This document shows, piece after piece, positions 1 to 5,635 of a DNA stretch of 9,335 bases (position 1 is its first letter; each line of letters begins with the position of its first letter). The DNA lies in assembly GCA_046590195.1 (NCBI GenBank), contig JBKJTP010000248.1, positions 1-9,335 on the forward strand, read 5' to 3'. A model generated the notes under the pieces. That model did not search any database, was not told where the DNA came from, and saw only the letters and a program-made list of their open reading frames with translations. This DNA comes from JBKJTP01 sp046590195. GTDB lineage: Bacteria; Bacteroidota; Ignavibacteria; Palsa-1295. The translations under genes were made by a program, and so were the position numbers.

Positions 1-272
1 GCGAGGGCCACAAGATCTACGAGAAGTACTCCTGTCAATCATGCCACGGCGATAATGGCTTCGGCAACTGCGACCTCCGTCAGGCCTTCGCGAAGTATCC
101 GAGCGATTCATTGCTCGCGGCATTCGTCAGAAATCCGAGCAAGCTCGTCCCGGGATCCAAGATGCCGAGCTGGGAAGGTGTGATCGCGGAAGAAGAGTAT
201 CAGCCGTTGATCGAGTACATCAAGCAACTTGGCGATGGCTCACAGATCAAGACGGCAAGCGTGGTCAAATAG
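1..272 (+). CDS. c-type cytochrome, C-terminal part (5' end outside window)
   Basis: This reading frame is open from the left edge (first full codon at base 3) and ends with TAG at 270-272, giving 89 visible residues. It holds one haem-binding motif CQSCH about 11 residues in, and a downstream SKMPSW stretch whose methionine is the likely second axial iron ligand. The rest is helical (LIEYIKQLGD), as in the last helix of class I monohaem cytochrome c domains. Such domains carry electrons outside the cytoplasmic membrane, often as subunits or tails of respiratory complexes. The N-terminus is missing, so a signal peptide, a membrane anchor or more haem domains cannot be judged. A terminator follows 22 bp after the stop, so this is the last gene of its transcript. 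The family call is firm; the specific partner is unknown. Confidence 0.9.
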   Translation, partial: EGHKIYEKYSCQSCHGDNGFGNCDLRQAFAKYPSDSLLAAFVRNPSKLVPGSKMPSWEGVIAEEEYQPLIEYIKQLGDGSQIKTASVVK

Positions 273-293
273 GCCGCACACATTTGGTGTTTA

Positions 294-325
294 CGAAAAA
301 AGGCGCGGATATCCGCGCCTTTCTT
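294..325. terminator. bidirectional intrinsic terminator between convergent genes
   Basis: A perfect 20-bp palindrome at 301-320 (arms AGGCGCGG and CCGCGCCT around ATAT) has an A-run on its left (GAAAAAA) and TTTCTT on its right. Each strand therefore gives a GC-rich hairpin followed by a U-run. It lies between the plus-strand cytochrome gene and the minus-strand gene that ends at 364, so it can stop transcription from both sides. Confidence 0.9.
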
Positions 326-363
326 ATGCGGCAGGCTAAAGCATGCCGCTACATTTTTATTGA

Positions 364-585
364 TCAGATCTCTTCGACCTGGTACTCGTAGCCGTCATGC
401 AAGTGCAAGCGACGCACCTCGGTCTCGGCCACGGTTACGATGTAGCTCTTGTACTCGCGCGAGTTAAAGTCAAAAAGATAGCCGATCCTTCCAACGACTG
501 CATCGTCGGGACCCGCGGTCACGCGAACACGGACTGCCGGCGCTGCTCCACCCGTATTGTCGCGGGTGCGCTCATCGCTGATCAT
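364..585 (-). CDS. small acidic protein of unknown function, second gene of an RHH operon
   Basis: This is a 73-residue protein that I do not recognise. After a polar N-terminus (MISDERTRDNTGG), the rest is rich in alternating hydrophobic residues (VRVRVTAG, VVGRIGYLFDF, SYIVTVAETEVRRLHLHD), which suggests a small beta-barrel. An SH3/KOW-like fold is possible but is only inferred. It ends in acidic residues (YEYQVEEI). Its ATG overlaps the TGA of the upstream ribbon-helix-helix gene as ATGA, so translation is probably coupled and the two products may act together. No toxin active-site motif is visible, so I do not call it a toxin. It is last in its operon and ends about 40 bp before the shared terminator. 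Confidence 0.65.
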   Translation of the reverse strand: MISDERTRDNTGGAAPAVRVRVTAGPDDAVVGRIGYLFDFNSREYKSYIVTVAETEVRRLHLHDGYEYQVEEI

Positions 586-899
586 GTCCAGCGCTTGTCC
601 AGCCGTTTGACGAGCTGGCTCGCTGTTCCCTTTGCTGTGATCTCTTCCAGTGCAATCTCAAGGGCGAGTCGGACGATCAATGACTTTGTGATCGCGCCGC
701 GTTGCGCTGCATCCGACGACTTACGAAGATGCAGCCAAGCTTCTTCCAGGCCATTGACCGTATCCTTCGTCAGATAGAATGTAGCTTTGATCGTGCTTTC
801 GTCTACCGACTGCGGAAGGACTCTCGACCGCCGAGTTGCGGGTCGGTCGGGCGATGTCTTTACCTCGCTCCTCTGAGCTTTTGAAGGTGCCTTGCTCAC
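582..899 (-). CDS. ribbon-helix-helix DNA-binding protein
   Basis: This 105-residue protein has a basic, disordered N-terminal tail (about residues 1-35). A strand IKATFYL (37-43) follows, then helix DTVNGLEEAWLHLRK (46-60), a turn, and a second helix starting ITKSLIVRLALEIALEEI (70-87). This order is typical of MetJ/Arc/CopG-type dimers that bind DNA through paired beta strands. Such proteins serve as autoregulators, antitoxins or plasmid centromere-binding proteins. No ParA or toxin gene is adjacent, so the role is open. The start is a GTG at 899-897 with no Shine-Dalgarno sequence; the next in-frame stop upstream is near 965 with no better start between. The GTG overlaps the TGA of a 20-codon upstream ORF, which could supply ribosomes by re-initiation. 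The downstream gene overlaps by 4 bp. Inverted repeats at 1017-1069 are candidate operators. Confidence 0.75.
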   Translation of the reverse strand: MSKAPSKAQRSEVKTSPDRPATRRSRVLPQSVDESTIKATFYLTKDTVNGLEEAWLHLRKSSDAAQRGAITKSLIVRLALEIALEEITAKGTASQLVKRLDKRWT

Positions 900-958
900 G
901 ACTGTTTGTGGGGTTTGTTGAATGCGCTTATGTGGCTGTCCGGTAGGCGCATTTTCAT
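896..958 (-). CDS. candidate upstream leader ORF (20 codons) overlapping the RHH gene start
   Basis: ATG at 958-956 opens a 20-codon frame, MKMRLPDSHISAFNKPHKQS, that stops at TGA 898-896. The stop overlaps the GTG start of the RHH gene as GTGA. Because that GTG has no Shine-Dalgarno sequence, termination and re-initiation would explain its translation. The leader itself has only a weak AGAAG upstream. It may be chance; no homolog is known to me. Confidence 0.25.
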   Translation of the reverse strand: MKMRLPDSHISAFNKPHKQS

Positions 959-1016
959 GAACGTACTAGCTTCTCAGAATAATTCTCCTTTTTCGTCACA
1001 AGCTCAGCCTTTCCTC

Positions 1017-1085
1017 GGCATATAAATGCCTAGTTCACGCATACTAGAATCTGCTAATTTAGGCAGATTTAGCCAATGTGGATAA
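1017..1085. promoter_or_regulatory. AT-rich control region with two inverted repeats and a DnaA box
   Basis: Three signals sit within 70 bp upstream of the RHH operon. They are the inverted repeat GGCAT-N4-ATGCC (1017-1030), the inverted repeat AATCTGC-N8-GCAGATT (1048-1069), and TGTGGATAA (1077-1085), which is an exact reverse-strand match to the DnaA box TTATCCACA. The inverted repeats are plausible autoregulatory operators for the RHH protein. A single DnaA box does not make an origin. The region also forms the upstream flank of the plus-strand promoter at 1124. Confidence 0.4.
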
Positions 1086-1123
1086 CTTTTTACCTAAAAC
1101 ATGATATTTTATGCCTTGACCCC

Positions 1124-1154
1124 TTGACTTTTGACTTTTTATTTCGTATATTTG
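1124..1154 (+). promoter_or_regulatory. predicted sigma70-type promoter
   Basis: A -35 box TTGACT (1124-1129) and a -10 box TATATT (1147-1152) are separated by 17 bp. The -10 region reads TATATTTG, which also fits the Bacteroidota box TAnnTTTG. Transcription should start near 1160. The TTGACT is part of a short heptamer run (TTGACTT twice, 1124-1137). The nearest supported gene downstream starts at 1512. Confidence 0.6.
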
Positions 1155-1159
1155 CATGA

Positions 1160-1511
1160 CAATTAGCGATCACCTGCCTGTAAGGGCCACCCGCATGGGT
1201 ACCTATTCCGGTCAGATACTTGATCGCTTGTTAGTGCGTACGAGGTGCTCCCGGGTATCCCCCTTGATCGGCAAGGGAACAGTTCGTATGCTCGAGTCAC
1301 TTAGAAAGCAGATCGAGTTTTTGTCACACTTCCTAAGTACAGAGACGATCACTCACGGCAATCATGTACTGGTATAGCGGTCACCTCTGCGACTCTGAAT
1401 GGTCTCTGTTCCTTTGGCTACAGCACACGCAATACATCACGTCGGGTAGTGTATGCTAAGACATGTAGCACTCTTGTTCATTTCGCATGCGCAACCTCGT
1501 TCAGGTGAAGC
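1160..1511 (+). other. unassigned 350-nt region after a promoter: candidate structured leader or small RNA
   Basis: No convincing protein gene lies here; the longest frame (1156-1377) would begin upstream of the predicted transcription start. Several inverted repeats are visible: AGCGATCA (1165-1172) with TGATCGCT (1221-1228), an inner ACCC-GCAT-GGGT hairpin, CCCTTG-ATCGG-CAAGGG (1261-1277), and ACTTAG (1299-1304) with CTAAGT (1333-1338). This could be the 5' leader of the 1512 gene or an independent RNA. No known riboswitch or 6S/RNase P signature was recognised. Confidence 0.3.
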
Positions 1512-1769
1512 ATGCTGGTCATCAACCCCATTAATCCTGTGAAAGCTGAGAAATACGTGATCGTTACGGAGCACTCCGGACAATCAACCATGCGTATCCG
1601 CTTTGGCTTTGGCGCAGCCGGCGAAGAGGTGCAGAAGTTACTCGATACGGGTGCCGAGATCCGCGTGCGGATCGACGGCAATCTATCCGAGACCATCTTC
1701 CCTTCCGGACGGCTCTATAAGCTGGTCGATATCAAGAATAAGATCAAAAGCTTGTCCTTCCCGGACTAA
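1512..1769 (+). CDS. hypothetical protein, 85 residues
   Basis: This small protein of unknown function reads MLVINPINPVKAEKYVIV at its start and SLSFPD at its end. Alternating hydrophobic residues (KYVIVTE, MRIRFGFG, AEIRVRIDG) suggest a mainly beta fold, with one short helix (GEEVQKLL). There is no signal peptide and no membrane segment. AGGTGA (1503-1508) lies 3 bp before the ATG, a close but usable ribosome binding site. The gene stands alone, downstream of the promoter at 1124 and its long leader. A short hairpin (TCTGCA-ACA-TGCAGA, 1799-1813) follows 30 bp after the stop but lacks a U-run. Two other frames are also open across part of this stretch, which lowers certainty; this one has the best start signal and composition. 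Confidence 0.55.
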   Translation: MLVINPINPVKAEKYVIVTEHSGQSTMRIRFGFGAAGEEVQKLLDTGAEIRVRIDGNLSETIFPSGRLYKLVDIKNKIKSLSFPD

Positions 1770-1842
1770 GCACGATTTTTCAACCTGATCTCAAATGCTC
1801 TGCAACATGCAGATAGGGATCGCTTTGCAAACTTTAGAAGTG

Positions 1843-2016
1843 TGTCATCCTTCGCGGAGCAGACCGCAGTGATCGATCGCGTTGCGATCAATCACTGCAG
1901 CGGCGTAGTCGACGGATCTCCCTGGCCCTATCCGACATGCAGGGAGATCCTTCGACTCGGCGCTCGTCACTCGATCGCCTTGCGATCGATATGAATCGGC
2001 TTCGCTCAGGATGACA
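1843..2016. mobile_element. MITE-like palindromic repeat element, 174 bp
   Basis: The element is bounded by TGTCATCC (1843-1850) and its inverse GGATGACA (2009-2016). Inside are three hairpins: GCAGTGATCGATCGC with GCGATCAATCACTGC around GTT (1866-1898, one mismatch), GGATCTCCCTG with CAGGGAGATCC around a 15-nt loop (1914-1950, perfect), and CGATCGC-CTT-GCGATCG (1972-1988). The ends resemble the TGTCATCCTGAGCG...GGATGACA dispersed repeats found in many bacterial genomes. These yield spurious peptides such as HPERS, which indeed appears in a minus-strand frame here. No transposase is encoded. No clear target-site duplication is visible. Confidence 0.7.
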
Positions 2017-2040
2017 AGAATAAAATGTAAGGAGACAACA

Positions 2041-2270
2041 ATGACCTAACCCAACACCCAACCGTTTTCTCTCGCGCGTACATCGCAGCACCCGACAGGG
2101 ATCGTACTCACCGGTACTGATCCACCCCTCGCCAATACGTCGGCCCGCTGCAAGCTGCTCTCTCACAGAGTAGCGGAGATCCCACGATCACAATCCACCT
2201 ATTCAACGTCCCATCAACGCGCGATGGCAGGCCGTGCTATGTCTGCATCGCTCATACATCACGCCTTTAA
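2041..2270 (+). pseudogene. possible decayed ORF behind a good ribosome binding site
   Basis: AAGGAG (2029-2034) lies 6 bp before an ATG at 2041, but the frame closes at once (ATG ACC TAA). The frame entered at 2043 reads protein-like sequence (PTVFSRAYIAAPDRDRTHRY), an in-frame TGA at 2118-2120, then QYVGPLQAALSQSSGDPTI and HLFNVPSTRDGRPCYVCIAH up to TAA 2268-2270. One frameshift and one nonsense change would explain this as a broken gene of about 75 codons. It starts 24 bp after the MITE-like element. It could equally be non-coding. Confidence 0.2.
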
Positions 2271-2284
2271 TAAGTATCACTACT

Positions 2285-2581
2285 ATGACAACCGTAGCAA
2301 CATCTCCGATGACAAGCGTAAGCTCTTTGCCTCCATTCCTGTCAGCATCTCAACTCTCGCGAAGAAGCATCGAGCCGCACATCGCGGGCGAGCTCACGCC
2401 CGAGCAGCTTCTCTTCCTCTCAAACTTCATCAAAGAGACTGCCTTCTACATCGAGCAACTCGAGTCGTATGTCGGCGAATACCTCGACGAGTTCTGGGAA
2501 GACCGAGAGTACGCATATCATCTAACGACCGATCTCCTCATCGATACGCTGCAGCAGCAGCCGTTGGAGGAGCGGGGCTAG
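2285..2581 (+). CDS. hypothetical acidic helical protein upstream of terminase
   Basis: The protein has 98 residues if the ATG at 2285 is used. An in-frame ATG at 2234 would add an unlikely N-terminus, and one at 2309 is also possible. The N-terminal third is rich in Ser and Thr (SVSSLPPFLSASQLSRR). The rest is strongly helical and acidic: ELTPEQLLFLSNFIKETAF, then QLESYVGEYLDEFWEDREYA, then a leucine-rich tail (TTDLLIDTLQQQPLEERG). Its position directly before terL is where phages often keep a small terminase subunit, but no helix-turn-helix is evident, so I do not assign that role. There is no Shine-Dalgarno sequence. The stop is 11 bp before the first palindromic element. Confidence 0.55.
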   Translation: MTTVATSPMTSVSSLPPFLSASQLSRRSIEPHIAGELTPEQLLFLSNFIKETAFYIEQLESYVGEYLDEFWEDREYAYHLTTDLLIDTLQQQPLEERG

Positions 2582-2592
2582 CGGCATTCCCT

Positions 2593-2750
2593 GTAGGGCC
2601 ACTTGGCAAAGTGGCCGAGAAGCGGACATAGATCTTTCAGCCTACTAGAGCCTTCTTGCGTGAGACGAATGCTTACGTCGCACGCACAAACAACGAACAA
2701 GACTGTAACAGCGTCTCCCGCTTCGCGGCCACTTTGCCAAGTGGCCCTAC
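2593..2750. mobile_element. composite palindromic element, copy A (MITE/REPIN-like)
   Basis: The ends are perfect 25-bp inverted repeats (2593-2617 and 2726-2750), extending to 33 bp with one mismatch. Each end begins GTAGGGCC and is itself a hairpin, GGCCACTT-GGCA-AAGTGGCC. The centre holds a further hairpin, TGCGTGAGACG (2657-2667) with CGTCGCACGCA (2676-2686), an 11-bp stem with one mismatch. A second copy lies at 7285-7450. No transposase or RAYT gene is in the window. Confidence 0.85.
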
Positions 2751-2767
2751 GGGTGCACGCGCTACTC

Positions 2768-2815
2768 ACCCGATACCCGATACCCCAAACCCGATACCCG
2801 ATACCCAAACCCGAT
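2768..2815 (+). repeat. heptanucleotide tandem repeat ACCCGAT, seven units
   Basis: The units are ACCCGAT, ACCCGAT, ACCCCAA, ACCCGAT, ACCCGAT, ACCCAA (six bases) and ACCCGAT. The run ends two bases before the terL ATG and leaves no room for a Shine-Dalgarno sequence. It resembles the short tandemly repeated heptamers described in cyanobacteria. The upstream extension of the terL frame through it encodes only a periodic peptide (IPDTPNPIPDT), which argues against starting the gene further upstream. Confidence 0.85.
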
Positions 2816-2817
2816 CA

Positions 2818-4197
2818 ATGCAATGCCCACACGAATTCGCAGAGAAGCAACTACAGATCACGCCATGGCAGAAGATCACAGAGATCATCGAAGCAGTAAA
2901 AAGCGGCAAGCGAAAGATATTGGTCCGAAGCTGCAACGGTGCAGGCAAGACGACGACGATCGCGGCGCTTTGCAATTGGAAGCTGCACGCTTTCCCCGAT
3001 TCGCTCGTACTGACCACCGCATCGAGCTGGACACAGGTCCGCCGCACACTCTGGGGTGAGATACGCAAGCAGGCGCGCATCTCTGGTCTCTTCGACGCAG
3101 AGCAGATCTCAACGACCAGCATCAAGCTTGACGATAAGCATTTCGCACTAGGCATCTCGCCCTCCATCCCGGAGAACGCTCAAGGCTTCCATGCGCCCCA
3201 CATGCTTATCGCAGTTGATGAAGCCACCGGCGTCGATCGCGAGATCATCGATGCACTCTGGGGCAATGCCACTGCTGATGATGCGCAGATGATCCTGATC
3301 TACAATCCGATCTCGACCGATAGCTTCCCATTCGATGCAGAAGCGAAGGGCGACTGGCATCTGATCACCATCAGCGCGTTCGATCATCCAAATGTCATCG
3401 AAGGCCGTGACATCATTCCAGGTGCTGTCACACGGCAGTGGATCGATGACCGTTTGATATCATGGAGCTACAAGATCGAAACTCCCGCTAACATCACCGA
3501 TCCATCGGCGCTCTTCGTTCCGTGGCAAGATGCGTGGTATCGCAAAACCTCGATCGTTGCAAGTCGCATTTGTGGCGAGTGGCCGGAAGATGGCGGCGAA
3601 GGATTCATCCTCAAAGAGCTTGTTACCGCGTCTTATACCGCTGACTGCAAGTCAGGAAAGAAAGCGATCGGCGTTGATGTCGCAAGATCCGGTGAGGACA
3701 GCACGATCATCGCTTTCTTCGATGGTAACAAACAACTCCCGTTCGAATGTGTGCGCGGCAAGGATCTGATGCGCGTTGCGAACCGGATCAAGCAGCTTTG
3801 TCATGAGGGTTGGAACATCATCGCTGTCGATGATACAGGCATCGGTGGTGGTGTTGTCGATCGGTTGAAGGAAATGGGCGTGCCCGTGCACGCCGTCAAC
3901 TTCGGCGCATCCCCGCGCAACTACATCCGTGATAAGCAGATGCTGAATGTGCGCACCGAACTCTACTTCCTCATCGAAGAAGAGCTTCGCCGAGAGAAGA
4001 TCCGGCTGCTTGATGACCGCGAGTTGCTGCAGGAGCTGACTGCCGTAAGGCTGCGAACAATCAAGCAGAAATACTTGCTCGAGAGTAAAGAGGATCTGAA
4101 GAGGCGACTCGGCCGAAGCCCGGATAAGGCAGACGCCACCTGCCTCGCACGCTACGCTCTTCGTTTGAACGAGCATTCTCCGATGCTATTTGCATGA
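2818..4197 (+). CDS. terL: phage terminase large subunit (DNA-packaging ATPase/nuclease)
   Basis: TerL proteins pump phage DNA into the prohead and cut it. From the ATG at 2818 the protein has 459 residues, a normal length. The N-terminal ATPase domain shows an adenine-side TPWQ (15-18), a Walker A RSCNGAGKTTT (37-47, Lys44), a Walker B MLIAVDE (129-135, Asp134-Glu135) and a coupling motif LIYNP (160-164). The C-terminal RNase H-like nuclease domain shows GVDVARSGEDST (first acid Asp287), IAVDDTGIGGG (Asp338/339) and SPDKADA (Asp436/439). All key residues are present, so it may be functional. The start was chosen because upstream codons run through the heptamer repeat and the palindromic element. 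No Shine-Dalgarno sequence is present. The partner portal gene lies 1.9 kb downstream, unusually far. Confidence 0.93.
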   Translation: MQCPHEFAEKQLQITPWQKITEIIEAVKSGKRKILVRSCNGAGKTTTIAALCNWKLHAFPDSLVLTTASSWTQVRRTLWGEIRKQARISGLFDAEQISTTSIKLDDKHFALGISPSIPENAQGFHAPHMLIAVDEATGVDREIIDALWGNATADDAQMILIYNPISTDSFPFDAEAKGDWHLITISAFDHPNVIEGRDIIPGAVTRQWIDDRLISWSYKIETPANITDPSALFVPWQDAWYRKTSIVASRICGEWPEDGGEGFILKELVTASYTADCKSGKKAIGVDVARSGEDSTIIAFFDGNKQLPFECVRGKDLMRVANRIKQLCHEGWNIIAVDDTGIGGGVVDRLKEMGVPVHAVNFGASPRNYIRDKQMLNVRTELYFLIEEELRREKIRLLDDRELLQELTAVRLRTIKQKYLLESKEDLKRRLGRSPDKADATCLARYALRLNEHSPMLFA

Positions 4198-4256
4198 CTT
4201 CGCTCCCATATAGTCATGACTTTTTCCTGGATTAACATGACTTTTTGCCTGTAACA
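4193..4256 (+). repeat. three phased direct repeats CATGACTT (21-22 bp spacing)
   Basis: CATGACTT starts at 4193, 4215 and 4236; the last two copies extend to CATGACTTTTT. The spacings of 22 and 21 bp equal two helical turns, so the sites face one side of the DNA, as in operators or iterons. The first copy overlaps the terL stop codon (TGA 4195-4197). The lipoprotein gene starts about 90 bp after the last repeat. No consensus promoter was found between them. Confidence 0.5.
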
Positions 4257-4343
4257 AACGGCGATCTCGTGTGTATTTAGAGCAGCGGGATATCTCAAGC
4301 AAAACACGATCTACAGCAGAAGGCTATCCACTACACTCCGCAT

Positions 4344-4802
4344 ATGAAACAGCTCTTTACATATCTCACATTACTCGGTGTGCTGCTGGGCAGCACACTC
4401 ACCGCATGCTCAGTTCTCGATAATCAATCGAGCGGATCGAGCAACACAACGACCGCATCAGCGAAGGTGCTGATCATCGATCAGAATACTGCGAAGTATC
4501 CGATGGATGCCGTAATGATCCGCGATGCAAGTGTTATTGGGGATAGCCTCACGATGCTCGTCGCATTTAGCGGCGGCTGCAAAGCGCACGATTTTAAGGT
4601 CATCACTAATGGCGCGATGATGAAATCAATGCCACCACAGATCAACGTGCTGCTCTCGCATGATGCGCATGGCGACATGTGCGAGGCATTGCTAACGCAG
4701 GATGTTACCGTAAGCCTGGAGCCGCTGAAGCAGCAGGCGCAAAGCGGCGGCATCGTGATCCATCTTGCTGGCTTCGATAAGTCGCTGATGTATCAGAAGT
4801 GA
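4344..4802 (+). CDS. lipoprotein of unknown function with GGCxxHDF motif
   Basis: This 152-residue protein has a hydrophobic signal sequence (residues 4-19) ending in the lipobox L19-T-A-C22. The mature protein should be acylated on Cys22 and face outside the cytoplasmic membrane. A Ser/Thr/Asn-rich linker (29-38) precedes a beta-rich domain. That domain holds FSGGCKAHDF (75-84), PPQINVLLSHD (97-107) and DMCEALL (111-117). Cys79 and Cys113 could form a disulfide, and Cys/His residues could bind a metal; both are inferred. I recall similar GGCxxHDF...CEA lipoproteins from bacterial genomes but know no function. Such a protein is not a usual phage packaging gene, so it is either a host gene or cargo placed between terL and the portal gene. 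No Shine-Dalgarno sequence is evident. Its TGA stop forms the first unit of a heptamer repeat. Confidence 0.8.
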   Translation: MKQLFTYLTLLGVLLGSTLTACSVLDNQSSGSSNTTTASAKVLIIDQNTAKYPMDAVMIRDASVIGDSLTMLVAFSGGCKAHDFKVITNGAMMKSMPPQINVLLSHDAHGDMCEALLTQDVTVSLEPLKQQAQSGGIVIHLAGFDKSLMYQK

Positions 4803-4826
4803 GTGCTGAGTGCTGAGTGCTGAGTC
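4800..4826 (+). repeat. heptanucleotide tandem repeat TGAGTGC, 3.9 units
   Basis: Units start at 4800, 4807 and 4814, with a partial TGAGTC at 4821. The first TGA is the lipoprotein stop codon. Because the period is 7, successive TGAs fall in all three forward frames, giving a three-frame translation stop. The same repeat recurs at 5750-5777. Confidence 0.9.
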
Positions 4827-4830
4827 TTTA

Positions 4831-4990
4831 GCCCGAAGGGCGACAGATGTTTAGCGAAGGGCGTAAGCCCTGGAAAGAGCAAAGTCAACTTTGTCCAAGC
4901 CCTGCAAGGGCGACACAGCGAAAGCTGAAATTTTGTACAACAACTCCTCTCCTCCCTTAACGCAATGGGGACAGACGCCCGTCTGTCCTC
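4831..4990. repeat. cluster of short hairpins in the gap after the lipoprotein gene
   Basis: The gap between 4803 and 5084 has no gene. It contains GCCC-GAA-GGGC followed by GACA, GGGC-GTAA-GCCC, CAAAGT-CA-ACTTTG (4880-4893), GCCCT-GCA-AGGGC followed by GACA, and GGACAGAC-GCCC-GTCTGTCC (4969-4988). The repeated AGGGCGACA strings suggest dispersed extragenic palindromes. The last hairpin could help end the minus-strand transcript of the 5085 gene, although no U-run follows it. Confidence 0.5.
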
Positions 4991-5084
4991 AAGGCGATCC
5001 ACAAAGCATCAACAAAAAAGCACAAACGGTCGATCTTCCAATCGGCAATTCGTGCTCATGTCCCTGACGCTTCTCTTCTCTGCT

Positions 5085-5417
5085 CTAATACGGAAATCTG
5101 AAGTCTTCCGCATCACTCGCTGCATCGTTCGGATCTATCGTTGTGTATCCAAACCGCTTCTTTGCCCAATCGACGAACACAAGCGACAGATCGTGATACA
5201 GTGGATTGTGCTCAAGCCCAAGGTAACTTGCATCGCGTGCAAGGTTCACTTGTGCCTCATTGCGCTTACGTAGATCGCGGATGGTGCTATCCTTCTTGAA
5301 GCCGTAGGTCGTCTGGAATTCCTCCAGTGCAGCATCAAGTGGCTTTGCGGTATCCATACCGCTGAGATAAGCGACAGGCGCATACGCGCGAGGTGGTATC
5401 ACTTTGTAAGCCCTCAT
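5085..5417 (-). CDS. hypothetical protein, 110 residues, in an antisense cassette
   Basis: I do not recognise this protein. It is soluble-looking, with no signal or membrane segment. The N-terminus is basic and aromatic (MRAYKVIPPRAYAPVAYLSG), followed by charged helices (PLDAALEEFQTTYGF, DSTIRDLRKRNEAQVNLA), a segment LYHDLSLVFVDWAKKRFGY, and an acidic, aromatic tail (SDAEDFRFPY). The start is well supported: AGGAGG (5428-5423) lies 5 bp before the ATG. A consensus promoter lies about 180 bp upstream (5625-5597), leaving a 5' leader of about 170 nt. The gene runs against its terminase and portal neighbours. This suggests an autonomously expressed insertion, comparable to a phage moron gene. 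Its function is unknown. Confidence 0.75.
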   Translation of the reverse strand: MRAYKVIPPRAYAPVAYLSGMDTAKPLDAALEEFQTTYGFKKDSTIRDLRKRNEAQVNLARDASYLGLEHNPLYHDLSLVFVDWAKKRFGYTTIDPNDAASDAEDFRFPY

Positions 5418-5596
5418 TCGATCCTCCTATTCTTGACCGGCGGGGCATTGCACCTCGCTCGGCGGTGGACAACGTGTTCAGTGCTCGCGTAAGGTAGGAC
5501 TCCAATTGTGTCAATACGGCTGAGACTCTGATGAGTTGTCAGTCGAATGGATACAGCTGAGCTAGCGGTCGCGAACGGTGTGAAGTAACCTGATAC

Positions 5597-5625
5597 TATA
5601 TACGAATTTGATCGAGCAAAGTCAA
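5597..5625 (-). promoter_or_regulatory. sigma70-type promoter of the 110-residue protein gene
   Basis: On the minus strand, TTGACT (5625-5620) and TATATA (5602-5597) are separated by exactly 17 bp, close to the sigma70 consensus. Transcription should start near 5590, leaving a leader of about 170 nt before the ATG at 5417. No intrinsic terminator was seen in that leader. Confidence 0.7.
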
Positions 5626-5635
5626 GTGAAACTAG

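Noticed and set aside
364..899. Toxin-antitoxin pair
   Set aside because: The RHH protein could be an antitoxin, but the partner shows no RelE, PIN, MazF or other toxin residues that I can recognise, and no evidence beyond small size supports the call.
1077..1085. Replication origin at the DnaA box
   Set aside because: Only one exact box is present, with no cluster and no replication gene; a single 9-mer match can occur by chance.
1156..1377. 73-codon plus-strand frame after the promoter
   Set aside because: Its ATG lies upstream of the predicted transcription start, it has no ribosome binding site, and its composition is not protein-like; the hairpins explain the region better.
1888..2166. 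92-codon minus-strand frame over the MITE-like element
   Set aside because: It contains CHPERSRFIS..., a well-known artefact of translating this repeat class, and has no supporting start signal.
2593..2750. CRISPR-like repeat reading of the GGCCACTT repeats
   Set aside because: There are only two inverted copies per element with no regular spacers; these are terminal inverted repeats, not an array.
2656..2817. 54-residue N-terminal extension of the terminase
   Set aside because: It translates half of palindromic element A and the ACCCGAT repeat; homologous terminases begin near the TPWQ motif.
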